A stretch of DNA of 64,000 bases, from the NCBI RefSeq assembly GCF_044923475.1, contig NZ_CP137338.1:3100001-3164000 (forward strand). The letters run 5' to 3'. Below, in pieces: positions 9,032 to 17,868 of this stretch. Positions within the stretch are counted from its first letter, which is position 1; every line of letters begins with the position of its first letter. The stretch comes from JAAURS01 sp044923475. Its GTDB lineage: Bacteria > Cyanobacteriota > Cyanobacteriia > Thermosynechococcales > Thermosynechococcaceae. Below the pieces are notes generated by a model, which saw nothing but the letters and a program-made list of their open reading frames with translations, was not told the origin of the DNA and ran no database searches. Made by a program: the position numbers and the translations under genes.

Positions 9032-9628
9032 TTAGCGCATCGCGCCCATGGTGTGTTTCCAACAGAGTTCTTTGCGGAGGATTTCTAGAGCGCGGCGATC
9101 GCTACCTTCAAACAGCGGGCTCACCTGAGCCAAGACCTGCTCTGTAAGCTGGGAGGCAAAGACGCCACCGCACCCTAAGAGATGGGAATAATAGCAAAAT
9201 TGACTCTGCAGGTCCCGATTGCGATGAAAAGCATGGATCTCTAAGTCTGCCATGCAAAACACGGGGGTATTAACCGGAACCACGACGGTTGGAATCCCTT
9301 GGCAGCCGTAGATGCGATCGTCTTGATGTTCGAGGGTCCCGATCAGAACGGTCCACAGTAGCGTGCGCGTTTCTCGGATCAGGTCTGGGGTGAAGAAGGG
9401 ATCGGGCTGGCTGACGAGGCGCGGGCCTGTATTGAGGTAAGCCGGGTTGAACAACTGCGAGTTGTAGATCAGCCCGACCGCCCAGTGCCGATCTTGAGTT
9501 TCGAGTTTTACAAAGGAACCGAAGCCGTATTCGTCGGGAAGCGGGGGACTGGAAACTTCCATCGAGTCATCGAGCTGAACGATGTAGTCGCAGTGGGAGT
9601 TGGATTTAACAACGTTGCCAAGCTTCAT
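9032..9628 (-). CDS. HAS-barrel-like domain protein, cyanobacterial, unknown function
   Basis: About 198 residues from the ATG of MKLGNVV (9628); another ATG lies at 9646. The N-terminal half, with MKLGNVVKSNSHCDYIVQLD and FVKLETQDRHWAVGLIYNSQL, resembles the small beta-barrel (HAS barrel) that precedes HerA-type ATPases and occurs alone in cyanobacterial proteins. The C-terminal half (about 100-198) is helical and has no recognised motif; no Walker motifs are present. No signal peptide or membrane helix. The fold call rests on the pattern of the first 80 residues and is moderate; cellular role unknown. Confidence 0.55.
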   Translation of the reverse strand: MKLGNVVKSNSHCDYIVQLDDSMEVSSPPLPDEYGFGSFVKLETQDRHWAVGLIYNSQLFNPAYLNTGPRLVSQPDPFFTPDLIRETRTLLWTVLIGTLEHQDDRIYGCQGIPTVVVPVNTPVFCMADLEIHAFHRNRDLQSQFCYYSHLLGCGGVFASQLTEQVLAQVSPLFEGSDRRALEILRKELCWKHTMGAMR

Positions 9629-9804
9629 CGCAGACAGAAGCCCCATCTAGGGTTGTAAAGTTGGTTACAGCATACAACCCCTTTGGACAAAACGTTCAAA
9701 TTGGAAATCAGTTAAATTGACTCAAGGCTTAGACGCAAAAGGGCGATCGGCGGGTATTTATTCCGGCGGTGTCGCTACAACGACAGTCTAAAGTGCTAGT
9801 CGAA

Positions 9805-9851
9805 CGCGCCTGGATAGGTTCGAACCATCGGCCAACTGCTTAGAAGACTGT
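9805..9851 (-). other. decayed copy of the 3' half of tRNA-Arg(TCT); candidate att remnant
   Basis: These 47 bases match the 3' half of the intact tRNA-Arg at 16870-16942 in the same orientation with about six differences. The match covers the acceptor 3' strand, the T arm with GGTTCGAA and part of the anticodon arm. The 5' half is missing, so it cannot be a working tRNA. Displaced 3' tRNA ends like this are left at the far end of elements that integrate into tRNA genes. The order tRNA - accessory DNA - displaced 3' end fits that model. No integrase survives in between. Confidence 0.7.
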
Positions 9852-9933
9852 CCATCAAATCAATCCGTGCAATGCTTTCAGCGTTCAAGAAAATTTTTTA
9901 TCCCAAACTTATCCCAGTTTTGGAGGAGCACAG

Positions 9934-11238
9934 CTTGATGGTGCAGAAAAGTCATGAAGACCTTACCAGCAGGCAATATTCAAATCTGTCAAAGGTGACA
10001 GAGAGGGGCATTCAATGTGATGCTTAAGTTCCCAAACTCAGAGCAATCCTATGTCAACCCCTCAACTCTATCGTCAACTGCAAACTCAACTGAGTCAATG
10101 GGTCACACCCAAAGATAAACGTCACCTTACTGTGTTTGCTGAAAACATCGCTGCAATCCTCCAAGCCCAAAGTGGCAGCTTAAGCCATTGGCTGACTTAT
10201 TTGAGTCATCGTCGTTGTAAAGCCCGCTCTCACATGGAACGACTGAGCTACTTCGTTCATAATCCCAAGATCACCTCAGAAACATTCTATGTTCCATTAC
10301 TGCTTCAATTTCTTCAAGCGTGGGCGGGCATGGCGACGACATTGACCCTGGATACAAGCATGCTGTGGGATGAGTATTGCCTGATAGAGGTCTGTCTGAC
10401 CTGGGGAGGGCGCTCTTTCCCTTTGGCTCAAAAGGTGCTCAAGCATGGCAGTGCTACGGTCGCTTTTGCGGACTATTGCTCAGTGCTGGATGTGGCTGAG
10501 ACGGTCTTACCCGCTGATTGTCAAATCACACTATTGGCTGACCGAGGCTTTGAGCATGGTGAGTTAATTCGTTGGCTACGGAGCCATCAATGGTCTTGGG
10601 CAATTCGCGCTAAATCCGATTTGAGGGTCACGTTGTCTAATGCTCAAACCGAGTCGGTTGCTGACCTGCTGCCAGAGCCTGAACAAGCTTTTCTATTTTC
10701 TGATGTCACGATTCTTGAAGATATCCACTGTCATTTGGCGACCGCTCGATTATCCATCGCCCAGGAGGCTTGGGCTGTGATTACAGATAAATCGCCTTCT
10801 GTGCAAACCTTCGCGCTATATGGTCAACGTTTTGGTGGCATTGAACCCCATTTCAAGGATTACAAGTCTGCCGCCTTTGAACTGCCTCGTTCTAAACTCA
10901 GAGATGCCCATGCTTTAAGCCGACTGCTGATGTTACTGGCGGCTGCGACCATTATTGCCATTTGCGTTGCCATTGAAACGATCGCTCAAGGCGCACTAAA
11001 GTCCATTGATTGGCATGCTCACAGGGGATTGAGTTTTCTGCAAATCGGGCTAAGACGGATTAATCAGTTGTGCTATCAAAGATTACCGCTGCCACCCTTG
11101 AGATATTTGCCACGATGTAATCCACCACCTGCTTATGCCTCTCTCAAGAAGCGAGATGCGATGAACACTCGCATTGAGTTTGCCAAGGTGACTGTCTTCT
11201 AAAGCTTTCAGCTCCTTTGAGTTTTCTGCACCACTAAG
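9934..11238 (+). mobile_element. IS4-like insertion sequence with 9-bp target duplication
   Basis: The element is 1,305 bp. The left end begins CTTGATGGTGCAGAAAA and the right end is the complement of CTTAGTGGTGCAGAAAA, giving imperfect terminal inverted repeats. It is flanked by the direct repeat GGAGCACAG at 9925-9933 and 11239-11247. One transposase gene fills it. It inserted about 75 bases upstream of the DUF433 antitoxin start and may have displaced or replaced that promoter. The same terminal sequence bounds the 155-bp MITE at 47595-47749. Confidence 0.9.
10051..11202 (+). CDS. IS4-family-like transposase
   Basis: A DDE transposase of 383 residues. Asp in LTLDTSMLW (about 110) and Asp in TLLADRGFEHG (about 173) are the likely first two catalytic acids. 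The third lies in the C-terminal segment with FGGIEPHFKDYKS, where Glu is in GGIEPHFKD. DRGF followed by a glutamate in a Y/F-x-x-x-E-like context is typical of IS4-type enzymes. The reading frame is uninterrupted between the element ends, so the enzyme may be active. It is also the best candidate to mobilise the MITE at 47595. Confidence 0.85.
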   Translation: MSTPQLYRQLQTQLSQWVTPKDKRHLTVFAENIAAILQAQSGSLSHWLTYLSHRRCKARSHMERLSYFVHNPKITSETFYVPLLLQFLQAWAGMATTLTLDTSMLWDEYCLIEVCLTWGGRSFPLAQKVLKHGSATVAFADYCSVLDVAETVLPADCQITLLADRGFEHGELIRWLRSHQWSWAIRAKSDLRVTLSNAQTESVADLLPEPEQAFLFSDVTILEDIHCHLATARLSIAQEAWAVITDKSPSVQTFALYGQRFGGIEPHFKDYKSAAFELPRSKLRDAHALSRLLMLLAAATIIAICVAIETIAQGALKSIDWHAHRGLSFLQIGLRRINQLCYQRLPLPPLRYLPRCNPPPAYASLKKRDAMNTRIEFAKVTVF

Positions 11239-11320
11239 GGAGCACAGATGAATTTATAGTAAAGAGAGGTGCCACAAGGCAAAATAGTCTTATCCAGGAA
11301 TAGATGCTTTCGGGTGATTG

Positions 11321-12022
11321 ATGGTGAAGTGGGATGACGATGTTTACAATATTCCGGCATATCCGGTGACGGATGCTGCTCGGTATTTGCGTATCCCTCT
11401 GGCGACGCTGCGTACTTGGCTTCAGGGACGCTCCTATCTCACGAAAAACGGTCAGCAAGCCTTTGAGCCGCTGATCCAGCGACCTAGCCCAGACTTACCT
11501 CAACTCTCGTTCACCAATCTTGTAGAGGCTCACGTCCTGCGAAGTATTCGAGAAATTCATGGGATCAAACTGGATAAAGTTCGTAAAGCCCTGGACTATA
11601 TGGGTCAGCAGTTTGACACAACCCATCCACTTGTCATGAAACGGTTCCAGACGGATGGAGTTGACCTGTTTGTGGACGAGATGGAGCGGCTGGTAAACGT
11701 GTCTAGAGCTGGTCAGCTTGCTATGCGAGATACCCTAAAAGGTCTGCTTACTCGGGTTGAATGGGATGCCAATGGTCTTGCAACCCGCTTTTTTCCGATT
11801 ATTGAAGTGGTGCCCGATCCGGTAAGCGACAAAATTATTTTTCTCGATCCCTCTATCCGCTTTGGTAAGCCTGTGATTGCGGGGAAAGGGGTTCCCACCG
11901 ATATCATCGCTGAACTTTATAATGCTGGCGATTCCATCGATGATATTGCCGATGAATATGACTGCACACCGCTTCAGATTAAGGCTGCTATCCATTTCGA
12001 ACCTCAATATAGAGCCGCGTGA
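11321..12022 (+). CDS. DUF433-domain antitoxin (VapB45-like) with N-terminal HTH-like region
   Basis: 233 residues from ATG 11321 (a TTG lies one codon earlier). The C-terminal 60 residues form a DUF433 domain: IRFGKPVIAGKGVPTDIIAE, then SIDDIADEYDCTPLQIKAAI. The N-terminal part (YPVTDAARYLRIPLATLRTW) looks like a winged-helix or MerR-type DNA-binding motif, and the middle part is helical. Its stop codon overlaps the GTG start of the toxin gene by GTGA, the usual arrangement of a toxin-antitoxin operon. The toxin is destroyed by insertions, so this antitoxin is an orphan. Role as a DNA-binding antitoxin is family knowledge plus context. Confidence 0.8.
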   Translation: MVKWDDDVYNIPAYPVTDAARYLRIPLATLRTWLQGRSYLTKNGQQAFEPLIQRPSPDLPQLSFTNLVEAHVLRSIREIHGIKLDKVRKALDYMGQQFDTTHPLVMKRFQTDGVDLFVDEMERLVNVSRAGQLAMRDTLKGLLTRVEWDANGLATRFFPIIEVVPDPVSDKIIFLDPSIRFGKPVIAGKGVPTDIIAELYNAGDSIDDIADEYDCTPLQIKAAIHFEPQYRAA

Positions 12023-12071
12023 CCCCCTCTGCCCAGCCTGTTTTCTTCATTGATTGGTGTTTTGGTAAGAC

Positions 12072-13445
12072 GTTAGTGTCCTGAGTTTTTCGCCATAGAG
12101 GCCAAAGCGTGAAAAGGTCTGAGGATAAGAGATTCAGGCCAACAGAGAATGGATATCGTCACACGCAAAGCCCAAATACTGCGGGTTCAAACCCAAAATC
12201 CATATCCAGAGTTGAACGAAGTCCTACAGGAAAAACTGAATACAGAGGTTCTGGGGGTTACGCAAAGCGTCTTAGAAGCAGCTCTGTGCGAAGAATTACA
12301 AGAGCATCTCAATCAGCTTGCGGGAGAACGACCTCGTCGGTCTGGCTACTTCAAGCGAGTCCTTGATAGCGAATACGGGCGCATCGAATCCTTGTCGGTA
12401 CCCAAGCTGCGCCATGGGAACAGAGACCGAGACTGGCAAATCTTGGGGCGCTATCAACGGGGCCTTGGCAGTCTATTAAACTTTTGTCTAAGTCTGTATG
12501 TCATGGGCCTGTCCTTGCGAGACTTGCAAGAAGCGCTCTATCCATTACTCGGGGCTGTATTATCGGTCAATGCCATCAACCGAATCACAGAAGCCGCTCA
12601 ACAGCAGATGAATCAACGGCGCACGGCAAAAATTACCACTGCTGTACCCATTTTGCTTGTCGATGGTGTTTGGGTGAGAATTCAATATGCAAGCGGGGAA
12701 ACCTTTGAAGACCAAGCTGGACATGTGCGCGCCTTGCGTCAAGCCGAAGAACGGGTTGTTTTAGTGGCAATGGCCATTTATCCAGATGGCACTCGTGAAA
12801 TCTTGCACTATGAGATTGCCGAGAGTGAATCTCAATTCGCCTGGGAGTCTTTTTTCAAGGGTTTACAGGAGCGTGGATTGAAGCTTGATGGGGTTGAGGT
12901 TGTCGTCAGTGATGGGACCAATGGATTGCCCGCTGTGCTCAAAGCCTGGGTACCTCAGGCCCAGCATCAACTGTGCATCACTCATAAAATCAGGGCAATG
13001 CTGCGTCATCTGGGCTATGAGAATTTATCCATCCAAGATGCGCAAGGTCAGACCCTAGACCTTCCAGAAGCAAAGAAGCTTCGCTATACCCAGATTAAGA
13101 CTGACGCCTATGACATCTATAAAACCGATGATTGGATGGAAGCCATTGAGCGATTGGTGGTCTTTGTCGAGACTTGGCAGTCTGTTGAACCTAATGCCAT
13201 CCGCTCCTTTTTGAGAGATATTGTTTTGACCTTTAATTTCTATGATTTGAACCCATCCTTATATCCACTCGTCCGAACCACTAATGCGCTCGAACGATTG
13301 TTTCGAGAGTTTAGGAACAAGTCCGATGAAATTGGTGCGTTCCCCAATGAAGACAGTTGTTTGACCATTTTCTTCTTGGTCTTACAGCGTGACCATACCA
13401 AGCATGACCGTCTCAAATCTGTGGCGAAAAACTAGGGACACTAAC
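12072..13445 (+). mobile_element. IS256-family insertion sequence with 8-bp target duplication
   Basis: A 1,374-bp element bounded by inverted repeats: GTTAGTGTCC followed by AGTTTTTCGCCA on the left and its near-complement on the right. The flanking direct repeat is GGTAAGAC (12064-12071 and 13446-13453). It encodes one mutator-type transposase and sits inside the toxin gene after codon 17. The eight-base duplication agrees with IS256 habit. Confidence 0.92.
12149..13435 (+). CDS. IS256-family (mutator type) transposase
   Basis: 428 residues, normal for the family. The N-terminal region has the typical GVTQSVLEAAL and RRSGYFKR segments. Predicted catalytic residues are Asp in LLVDGVWV (about 171), Asp in VVVSDGTNGL (about 255) and Glu in TTNALERLFREFR (about 390). 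The CITHKIR motif near 275 is characteristic. The frame is intact and fills the element, so it may be functional. Confidence 0.92.
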   Translation: MDIVTRKAQILRVQTQNPYPELNEVLQEKLNTEVLGVTQSVLEAALCEELQEHLNQLAGERPRRSGYFKRVLDSEYGRIESLSVPKLRHGNRDRDWQILGRYQRGLGSLLNFCLSLYVMGLSLRDLQEALYPLLGAVLSVNAINRITEAAQQQMNQRRTAKITTAVPILLVDGVWVRIQYASGETFEDQAGHVRALRQAEERVVLVAMAIYPDGTREILHYEIAESESQFAWESFFKGLQERGLKLDGVEVVVSDGTNGLPAVLKAWVPQAQHQLCITHKIRAMLRHLGYENLSIQDAQGQTLDLPEAKKLRYTQIKTDAYDIYKTDDWMEAIERLVVFVETWQSVEPNAIRSFLRDIVLTFNFYDLNPSLYPLVRTTNALERLFREFRNKSDEIGAFPNEDSCLTIFFLVLQRDHTKHDRLKSVAKN

Positions 13446-13497
13446 GGTAAGACGGTCGTAAACGCCCTAAGGATCGTGGATTAAATAACCTCCAGAA

Positions 13498-14702
13498 TTA
13501 AGCTTTTTGAGGCTTGGCGGTGTAATTCCATTTTGGCAGGTAAGCATCAAAAACGATTTCCATTGATTCCTTAAACGCCTGGGTGACTTTTCGCCCCGTT
13601 TGATACACCTTATCTAATACCGTCGCCAAGACCTTCAGACCCGTTTTCGTCTTGGCTTTACCCATCAAATCTTTAACAGTTTCCACCGACTCAAAAATGA
13701 CACCTTCACACACCCGTGTCAGATGAGGGAACAGACGATGCTCAATGGGATTGTGTTTTGAGGTATACGGTGGATAGTGGGCAATGCGAATCTCAATCCC
13801 CAATTCATTGACCAATGTCTGTAAATCTTGCTTAAACAGATAGTGGCGTGAACTGTTAGACCCGCCTCCATCACAGAGGATCAAAATAGAACTGGCCTTC
13901 GGATACTCCATGGAACCGTAATGATTCCACCAGTAGCGAATCGAGTCACAGGCAAACTCTCCCGTGTCATGACTGACCCCAATCTGCACATAGCCGATGT
14001 TCAGGTCTAAGTCGTATAGTCCATGGGGAATGGCAACCCCCTCTGCCAGGGATGGCCAATCATGGTCAAGCACCTGAATCTCTTGTTGGGTATACAAACG
14101 ACCCTCTCGATACAGGAGTCCAATCAACTCTTTTTTTTAGTGTCCATGCTTAAAACCGGATGACCTGAGTCTTGATAGGTTTTTCTAAGATTCCTGATGT
14201 TTTCAAACTGTTCGTTACGATGGGCGGTTTCTCCTGTAGACAGTCGTTTCTGAGCTTTGCGTTTGCGATAATGATGCTTTTTAAGCAATTGGTCAACGAG
14301 GGTAACGCTGATGGCTTTTCCGTCAACTTCGATCAACTGAGCAATCTCTTGACGCTTGAGATTTGTCCATTTCTGCCCCTCATCCATCGGCGACCCTGCG
14401 GTGTGCGCCTCTAGCACCTCAATAAAGACTTCATCCAGTCCCTCGACGGTCTCAAAGGCTGATTTGCGTCCCCCGCCTTTTGCCCGAATCCCCGCCTGAT
14501 TCATGGCCACTAAATCATCCAACTCTGATAGCCCCAATCGAATCGTGTAATAATCACACCCAAACAGAGCGCTAATGTACGATATTCCACCCCATCCCAG
14601 TTTCGCAGCTTCGATGGCCCCATAACGACGACGATCCTTTTCATTTAAGGACTTGTAAAGCCGTTGCATTTGCTGCTCAATAGCGAAGGGGTAGGGATTC
14701 AT
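13498..14702 (-). CDS. ISAzo13-type transposase in two overlapping frames (-1 frameshift at A8)
   Basis: The N-terminal frame (14702-14124, 192 codons) has an HTH-like start and ends SMDTKKKS. The C-terminal frame (14127-13498) continues with IGLLYREGRLYTQQE, SHDTGEFACDSIRYWW, LILCDGGGSNSSR (Asp) and YPPYTSKHNPIEHRLF (Glu). Homologues I know read ...SMDTKKKELIGLLYREG as one protein. That requires one more A or a -1 shift at the run of eight A in A AAA AAG (14131-14138 on the complement). This is either programmed frameshifting, a common IS control, or a disabling deletion. The coordinates cover both frames. Confidence 0.85.
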
Positions 14703-14765
14703 CTAAAAACAGATAAGGAAAGGATCTTCAAGCTATCACGCTTCCTATATTCTGGAGGTTATTTA

Positions 14766-16489
14766 GGGCTTGCTGAAAAAGTCATTTCAGACTGAGATTG
14801 GCAACGCGATCGCCAATTCAGACATAGCTGGATATGAATGCTCAGTAATGGACACAAAGGACATCGATTCTCCCATCGTCAGCTGAGCGGCTTCGTCACG
14901 CTCCATCCCGCCATGAAGGACTTGCAGACACAGATCGAAAAGCCAAAAAAGCAAGGCTAAGAGCCCAGCGAGCCAACGCTCCAAATTGAGCACGAGAAAC
15001 GTAATCGCAATGGCACTTTGAGCCGTGTGGGCCAATTTCGCCATCACCCGTGCCAGAGAAAAGCGTCGCTTGGCCTGACCAAACTTACCTTCAATCCAGA
15101 CCCGGACTTTCTCATCTTGACGCGCCTGTCGCTTGAGTTGAGCCTGCACCGATGGGTCTTGCTTCGGCCTGCCCAAAGGCGGGCCACTCAATCGGATACC
15201 ACGCGCCTTACACCAACTGCGATTGGCGCGAGTGCGATAAATCTGGTCGGCATGAACCGACTCGGGATAGCAGCCAAACCGAGCCCGATAAGCTTCCACC
15301 TGGTCTTGGAGATGGGTCGACTCATTGAAATTGTCCCAACTGAGCCGGTCTAGAAACACACAGCCGTTGATACAACTGACCGATAGCTTTGCACCAAACT
15401 CCACGGGCACGCCTGCTTTGCCACGCACAATGGGCCTCACATGGGGCTGGGCGATGCTCACAATCCGGTCATCGATGCGACGGATGTTGGCGTCAAACAT
15501 GGCTCGTTGTTGCCTGACGACTTCAGTGATGACCAACAGCAGGCGATACTGACGCCGACTCAGTTGTGCCAAGGATGCCCCAGCTGTTATGAGGATATCA
15601 ATATGCTTGAGATTGCGACCCAGATAGTTGAGTTGCTGACGAATCCCTTTTCTCCTGAGTTGACGGCTGGGTTTTCGTTGCTTCGAGATGGATAGATACG
15701 CTTTGCGCGCGAGCTTTCGGTAGGTGCGAGGCTTGGTCTTAAATTGGTCGCTCACTTGGACGTAGAGGGCATCTAGGATGGCTTCGCTCTGCTCTCTAGC
15801 CTCATTCAATAAGCTCAAGTCGCTCGGGTAGCGAATATCCGCAGGGGCACAGGTCGCATCTAAGATGAGCTGCCCTTGATTGGGGGAGGGTGGCTCATCG
15901 TCATCACGGTCTGATTCAGATGCTGCTTCACTCGATACCGCCATCTGTGATTCAGTAGCTTCTGCCACTCCTTGCATCTTCTGCACGACGGCTTCGTTGA
16001 CCTGACCCACTAGCTCCAGACTCAGGCGTTTGCGAAAGTGAACCAACAGGGATGAGTCAAATGGCGCTTCATCCCGATACTCGCTAAATCCCAAGAAGTA
16101 CTGCAAGTATGGGTTCTCGCGGATCTGCTCCACGGTCTCTTCATCGCTGGTGCCGAGCTTCTCTTTGATGATGAGGGTTCCCAATGCGACTCGAAACGGT
16201 TTGGCTGGTGCGCCCATCGTGGCACTAAACTGGTCGGCATAACTCGCTTCTACTGTTTCCCACGGGATGAGTTTAGCCAGCTTTACCCAGCGATTGTCAC
16301 GGGACAATTTGCCGCCGAAGGGCAGGTAGAAGTTCTCAAAGGACAGTTGGCCTGGGGGTGAAGTCCGATACATGCCGACTCAAGTGCAAGGGGTTTGACT
16401 ATTTTTCGCCTTTTTTCTTGCACTTTTCAACCCCCTTGTTCGGACAGATGAACTGTAATCCCTACGTTCTATACTTTTTCAGCAAGCCC
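14766..16489 (-). mobile_element. IS1182/IS5-like insertion sequence nested in the ISAzo13-type element
   Basis: A 1,724-bp element with perfect terminal repeats GGGCTTGCTGAAAAAG at both ends, flanked by TATTTA (14760-14765 and 16490-16495). It inserted within the right terminal repeat of the surrounding ISAzo13-type element, so it arrived later. It encodes one transposase on the minus strand. The family assignment between IS1182 and IS5 is uncertain. Confidence 0.85.
14787..16373 (-). CDS. IS1182/IS5-like transposase
   Basis: A 528-residue DDE transposase. The N-terminal DUF772-like region (GTLIIKEKLGTSDEETVEQI, YLQYFLGF, FDSSLLVHFRKRL) is characteristic. LILDATCAPADIRYP (about 170) supplies the first catalytic Asp. 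VHADQIYRTRANR (about 375) supplies the second. VWIEGKFGQAKRR (about 438) supplies Glu. A hydrophobic C-terminal stretch (ALLFWLFDLCLQVL) follows. The frame is complete, and the element could still move. Confidence 0.88.
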   Translation of the reverse strand: MYRTSPPGQLSFENFYLPFGGKLSRDNRWVKLAKLIPWETVEASYADQFSATMGAPAKPFRVALGTLIIKEKLGTSDEETVEQIRENPYLQYFLGFSEYRDEAPFDSSLLVHFRKRLSLELVGQVNEAVVQKMQGVAEATESQMAVSSEAASESDRDDDEPPSPNQGQLILDATCAPADIRYPSDLSLLNEAREQSEAILDALYVQVSDQFKTKPRTYRKLARKAYLSISKQRKPSRQLRRKGIRQQLNYLGRNLKHIDILITAGASLAQLSRRQYRLLLVITEVVRQQRAMFDANIRRIDDRIVSIAQPHVRPIVRGKAGVPVEFGAKLSVSCINGCVFLDRLSWDNFNESTHLQDQVEAYRARFGCYPESVHADQIYRTRANRSWCKARGIRLSGPPLGRPKQDPSVQAQLKRQARQDEKVRVWIEGKFGQAKRRFSLARVMAKLAHTAQSAIAITFLVLNLERWLAGLLALLFWLFDLCLQVLHGGMERDEAAQLTMGESMSFVSITEHSYPAMSELAIALPISV

Positions 16490-16869
16490 TATTTAATCCT
16501 CGATCCTAAGAGAAACAGGAGCCTTGATAGAACATCACGGCGACCACTTCGAGCAAAATGCGCCGGATACCGAGTGGCTTCCTGTAGTGGGCGATCGCGG
16601 TTGGGTCGTGCTGACCAAAGATAAAGCAATTGCCAAAAATCAATTGGAACTGATGGCGATCGCCCGTGCCGAAGTCAAGGTCTTCATCCTGACATCGGGA
16701 AACCTTACCCGTCAGGATATGGCAGACCTATTGGTTGATGTTCTGGGAAAGCTGAAAAAATTTGCGCAAGGTAATCAAGCGCCTTTTATTACCAAAGTCT
16801 CTAAAGATAGGCGAGTGGAAATGTGGAAAACTAGGAATCAGCTCCTCAAAATGCTGACTTAAATAAAAA

Positions 16870-16942
16870 CGCGCCCGGATGGGTTCGAACCATCGGCCAA
16901 CCGCTTAGAAGGCGGTTGCTCTATCCACTGAGCTACGGGCGC
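16870..16942 (-). tRNA. tRNA-Arg (anticodon TCT)
   Basis: A complete 73-nt cloverleaf. The acceptor GCGCCCG pairs with CGGGCGC. The D arm contains AGCTCAGTGGATAGAGC. The anticodon stem CCGCC/GGCGG encloses CTTCTAA with anticodon TCT. The T arm has GGTTCGAACCC. The discriminator base is G and CCA is not encoded. A damaged copy of its 3' half lies at 9805-9851 in the same orientation, which suggests this gene was the attachment site of an old integrative element. Confidence 0.97.
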
Positions 16943-17121
16943 AAAGCAGGGGCTGCTCTCCTTTCAGATAATACCCCATGTTTTTCGGTCGCGTCTGCTG
17001 GCGAGCTATATTGAGTCTGACCTTAACCCTTGGGGTACCGCGATCTCTATCACTGAAGATGAGGTGTAATTCAACTAGAGTGGGAAAACTAACCCTACAG
17101 GCATCTTGACGTACTGCCGAA

Positions 17122-17865
17122 ATGACTCACCACAAGCACGACCTAACCATTCTAGAACTCCGTCTGATTCAGCGCAAACGCGTTCAGCAAAGTTTGGCGA
17201 TCGCCGCTATTGCCGCGCTCATTTTAGCCAGTTGCAGCAGTCAGCCAGAGATCGATCGAACTGCCGACGAACCGATTGATGCCGTTTTTTATGAAACAGC
17301 GCAGCAGTGCGAAGCAGATCTAAAACGGCAAAACCAAACCTATCAGACTCAATTAGCCGCAGCGCAGCGGGGCGAACTCAAGCAAAAGCCCGTCCCCCCC
17401 GTAATGAAGCCGGAAGACTGCGCGCCGCAGATGCTGGCAGGCCGTCAAGAGCACGAGCGCACGGCTCCCGTCTATGCCAGCCTGCAAGACTGCCAAGCTG
17501 AAGGAGTGCAGTGCGAGCCAGCCGCTTCTTCTGGTGGATCGGGATCGGGCTATCGCCCAGCCTATGGCGGCTCCTATTTTTATCCCTACAGCACGCCGAG
17601 CTATAGCTACATCAACCATGGCGGCTCCTATCGGCGAGTCTACGAACCGCGCCCGGTCTATGCCAGTCAAACCCCCGGACAAGTCGTGACGCCCTTTGGT
17701 CGAACAGTGGCTAAAACCACAACGGGACGGGTGACGGTGCCCAAACACACCACCTTTCAAGCGCCCCAAAGACCCGCCGGAACCTCAGCGCGGGGCACGA
17801 TTTCAGGACGCAGCAAGCAGGGGTTTGGTTCGAGCTTTAGAAGTACGGGACGGGGCGGGAAGTAG
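17122..17865 (+). CDS. YgiB-like (DUF1190) lipoprotein
   Basis: 247 residues with an N-terminal hydrophobic segment (SLAIAAIAALILASC) ending in a lipobox, LASC, with Cys38 as lipid anchor. DUF1190-like features follow: VFYETAQQCEADL, PEDCAPQMLAGRQEHERTAPVYASLQDCQ, and a glycine/tyrosine/serine-rich half (GGSYFYPYSTPSYSY) ending GRGGK. It begins four bases before the YgiC-like gene, matching the ygiB-ygiC pairing known in enterobacteria, where the role is still unclear. It is probably a membrane-attached, low-complexity envelope protein. The 20 basic or polar residues before the hydrophobic segment are a long n-region. Confidence 0.8.
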   Translation: MTHHKHDLTILELRLIQRKRVQQSLAIAAIAALILASCSSQPEIDRTADEPIDAVFYETAQQCEADLKRQNQTYQTQLAAAQRGELKQKPVPPVMKPEDCAPQMLAGRQEHERTAPVYASLQDCQAEGVQCEPAASSGGSGSGYRPAYGGSYFYPYSTPSYSYINHGGSYRRVYEPRPVYASQTPGQVVTPFGRTVAKTTTGRVTVPKHTTFQAPQRPAGTSARGTISGRSKQGFGSSFRSTGRGGK

Positions 17866-17868
17866 CCG

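Larger units (their letters stand above)
13471..16506 (-). mobile_element. ISAzo13-type insertion sequence interrupted by another element
   Basis: Long imperfect inverted repeats start GGATCG(T/A)GGATTAAATAACC and run for about 28 bases. The flanking direct repeat is TAA (13468-13470 and 16507-16509). Without the nested 1,724-bp element and its six-base duplication the element is about 1.3 kb. The nested insertion falls inside the right terminal repeat, separating the outermost bases (16496-16506) from the rest. It should therefore be immobile. It inserted in the toxin gene after codon 23. Confidence 0.85.
12019..16862 (+). pseudogene. PIN-like (VapC45/DUF5615-type) toxin gene split by three insertion sequences
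   Basis: The gene lies in three pieces: 12019-12071, 13454-13470 and 16510-16862. Removing the elements and one copy of each target duplication gives one frame of 140 codons beginning MTPSAQPVFFIDWCFGKT. It runs through the joins KT-VV and NAL-RETGALIE into VVGDRGWVVLTKDKAIAKN and FILTSGNLT, and ends MLT. FFIDWC near the start and the RGWVVLTKDKAI segment match PIN-like toxins that pair with DUF433 antitoxins. The GTG start overlaps the antitoxin stop by four bases. The last part alone (from TTG 16524) is open but lacks the N-terminal acidic residue, so activity is unlikely. Confidence 0.9.

Noticed and set aside
9805..9851. Second functional tRNA gene
   Set aside because: Only the 3' half is present and the anticodon stem no longer pairs; it cannot fold into a tRNA.
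12109..12366. Plus-strand frame of 85 codons at the start of the IS256 element
   Set aside because: It overlaps the transposase in another frame and has no recognisable features; the transposase is clearly the coding frame.
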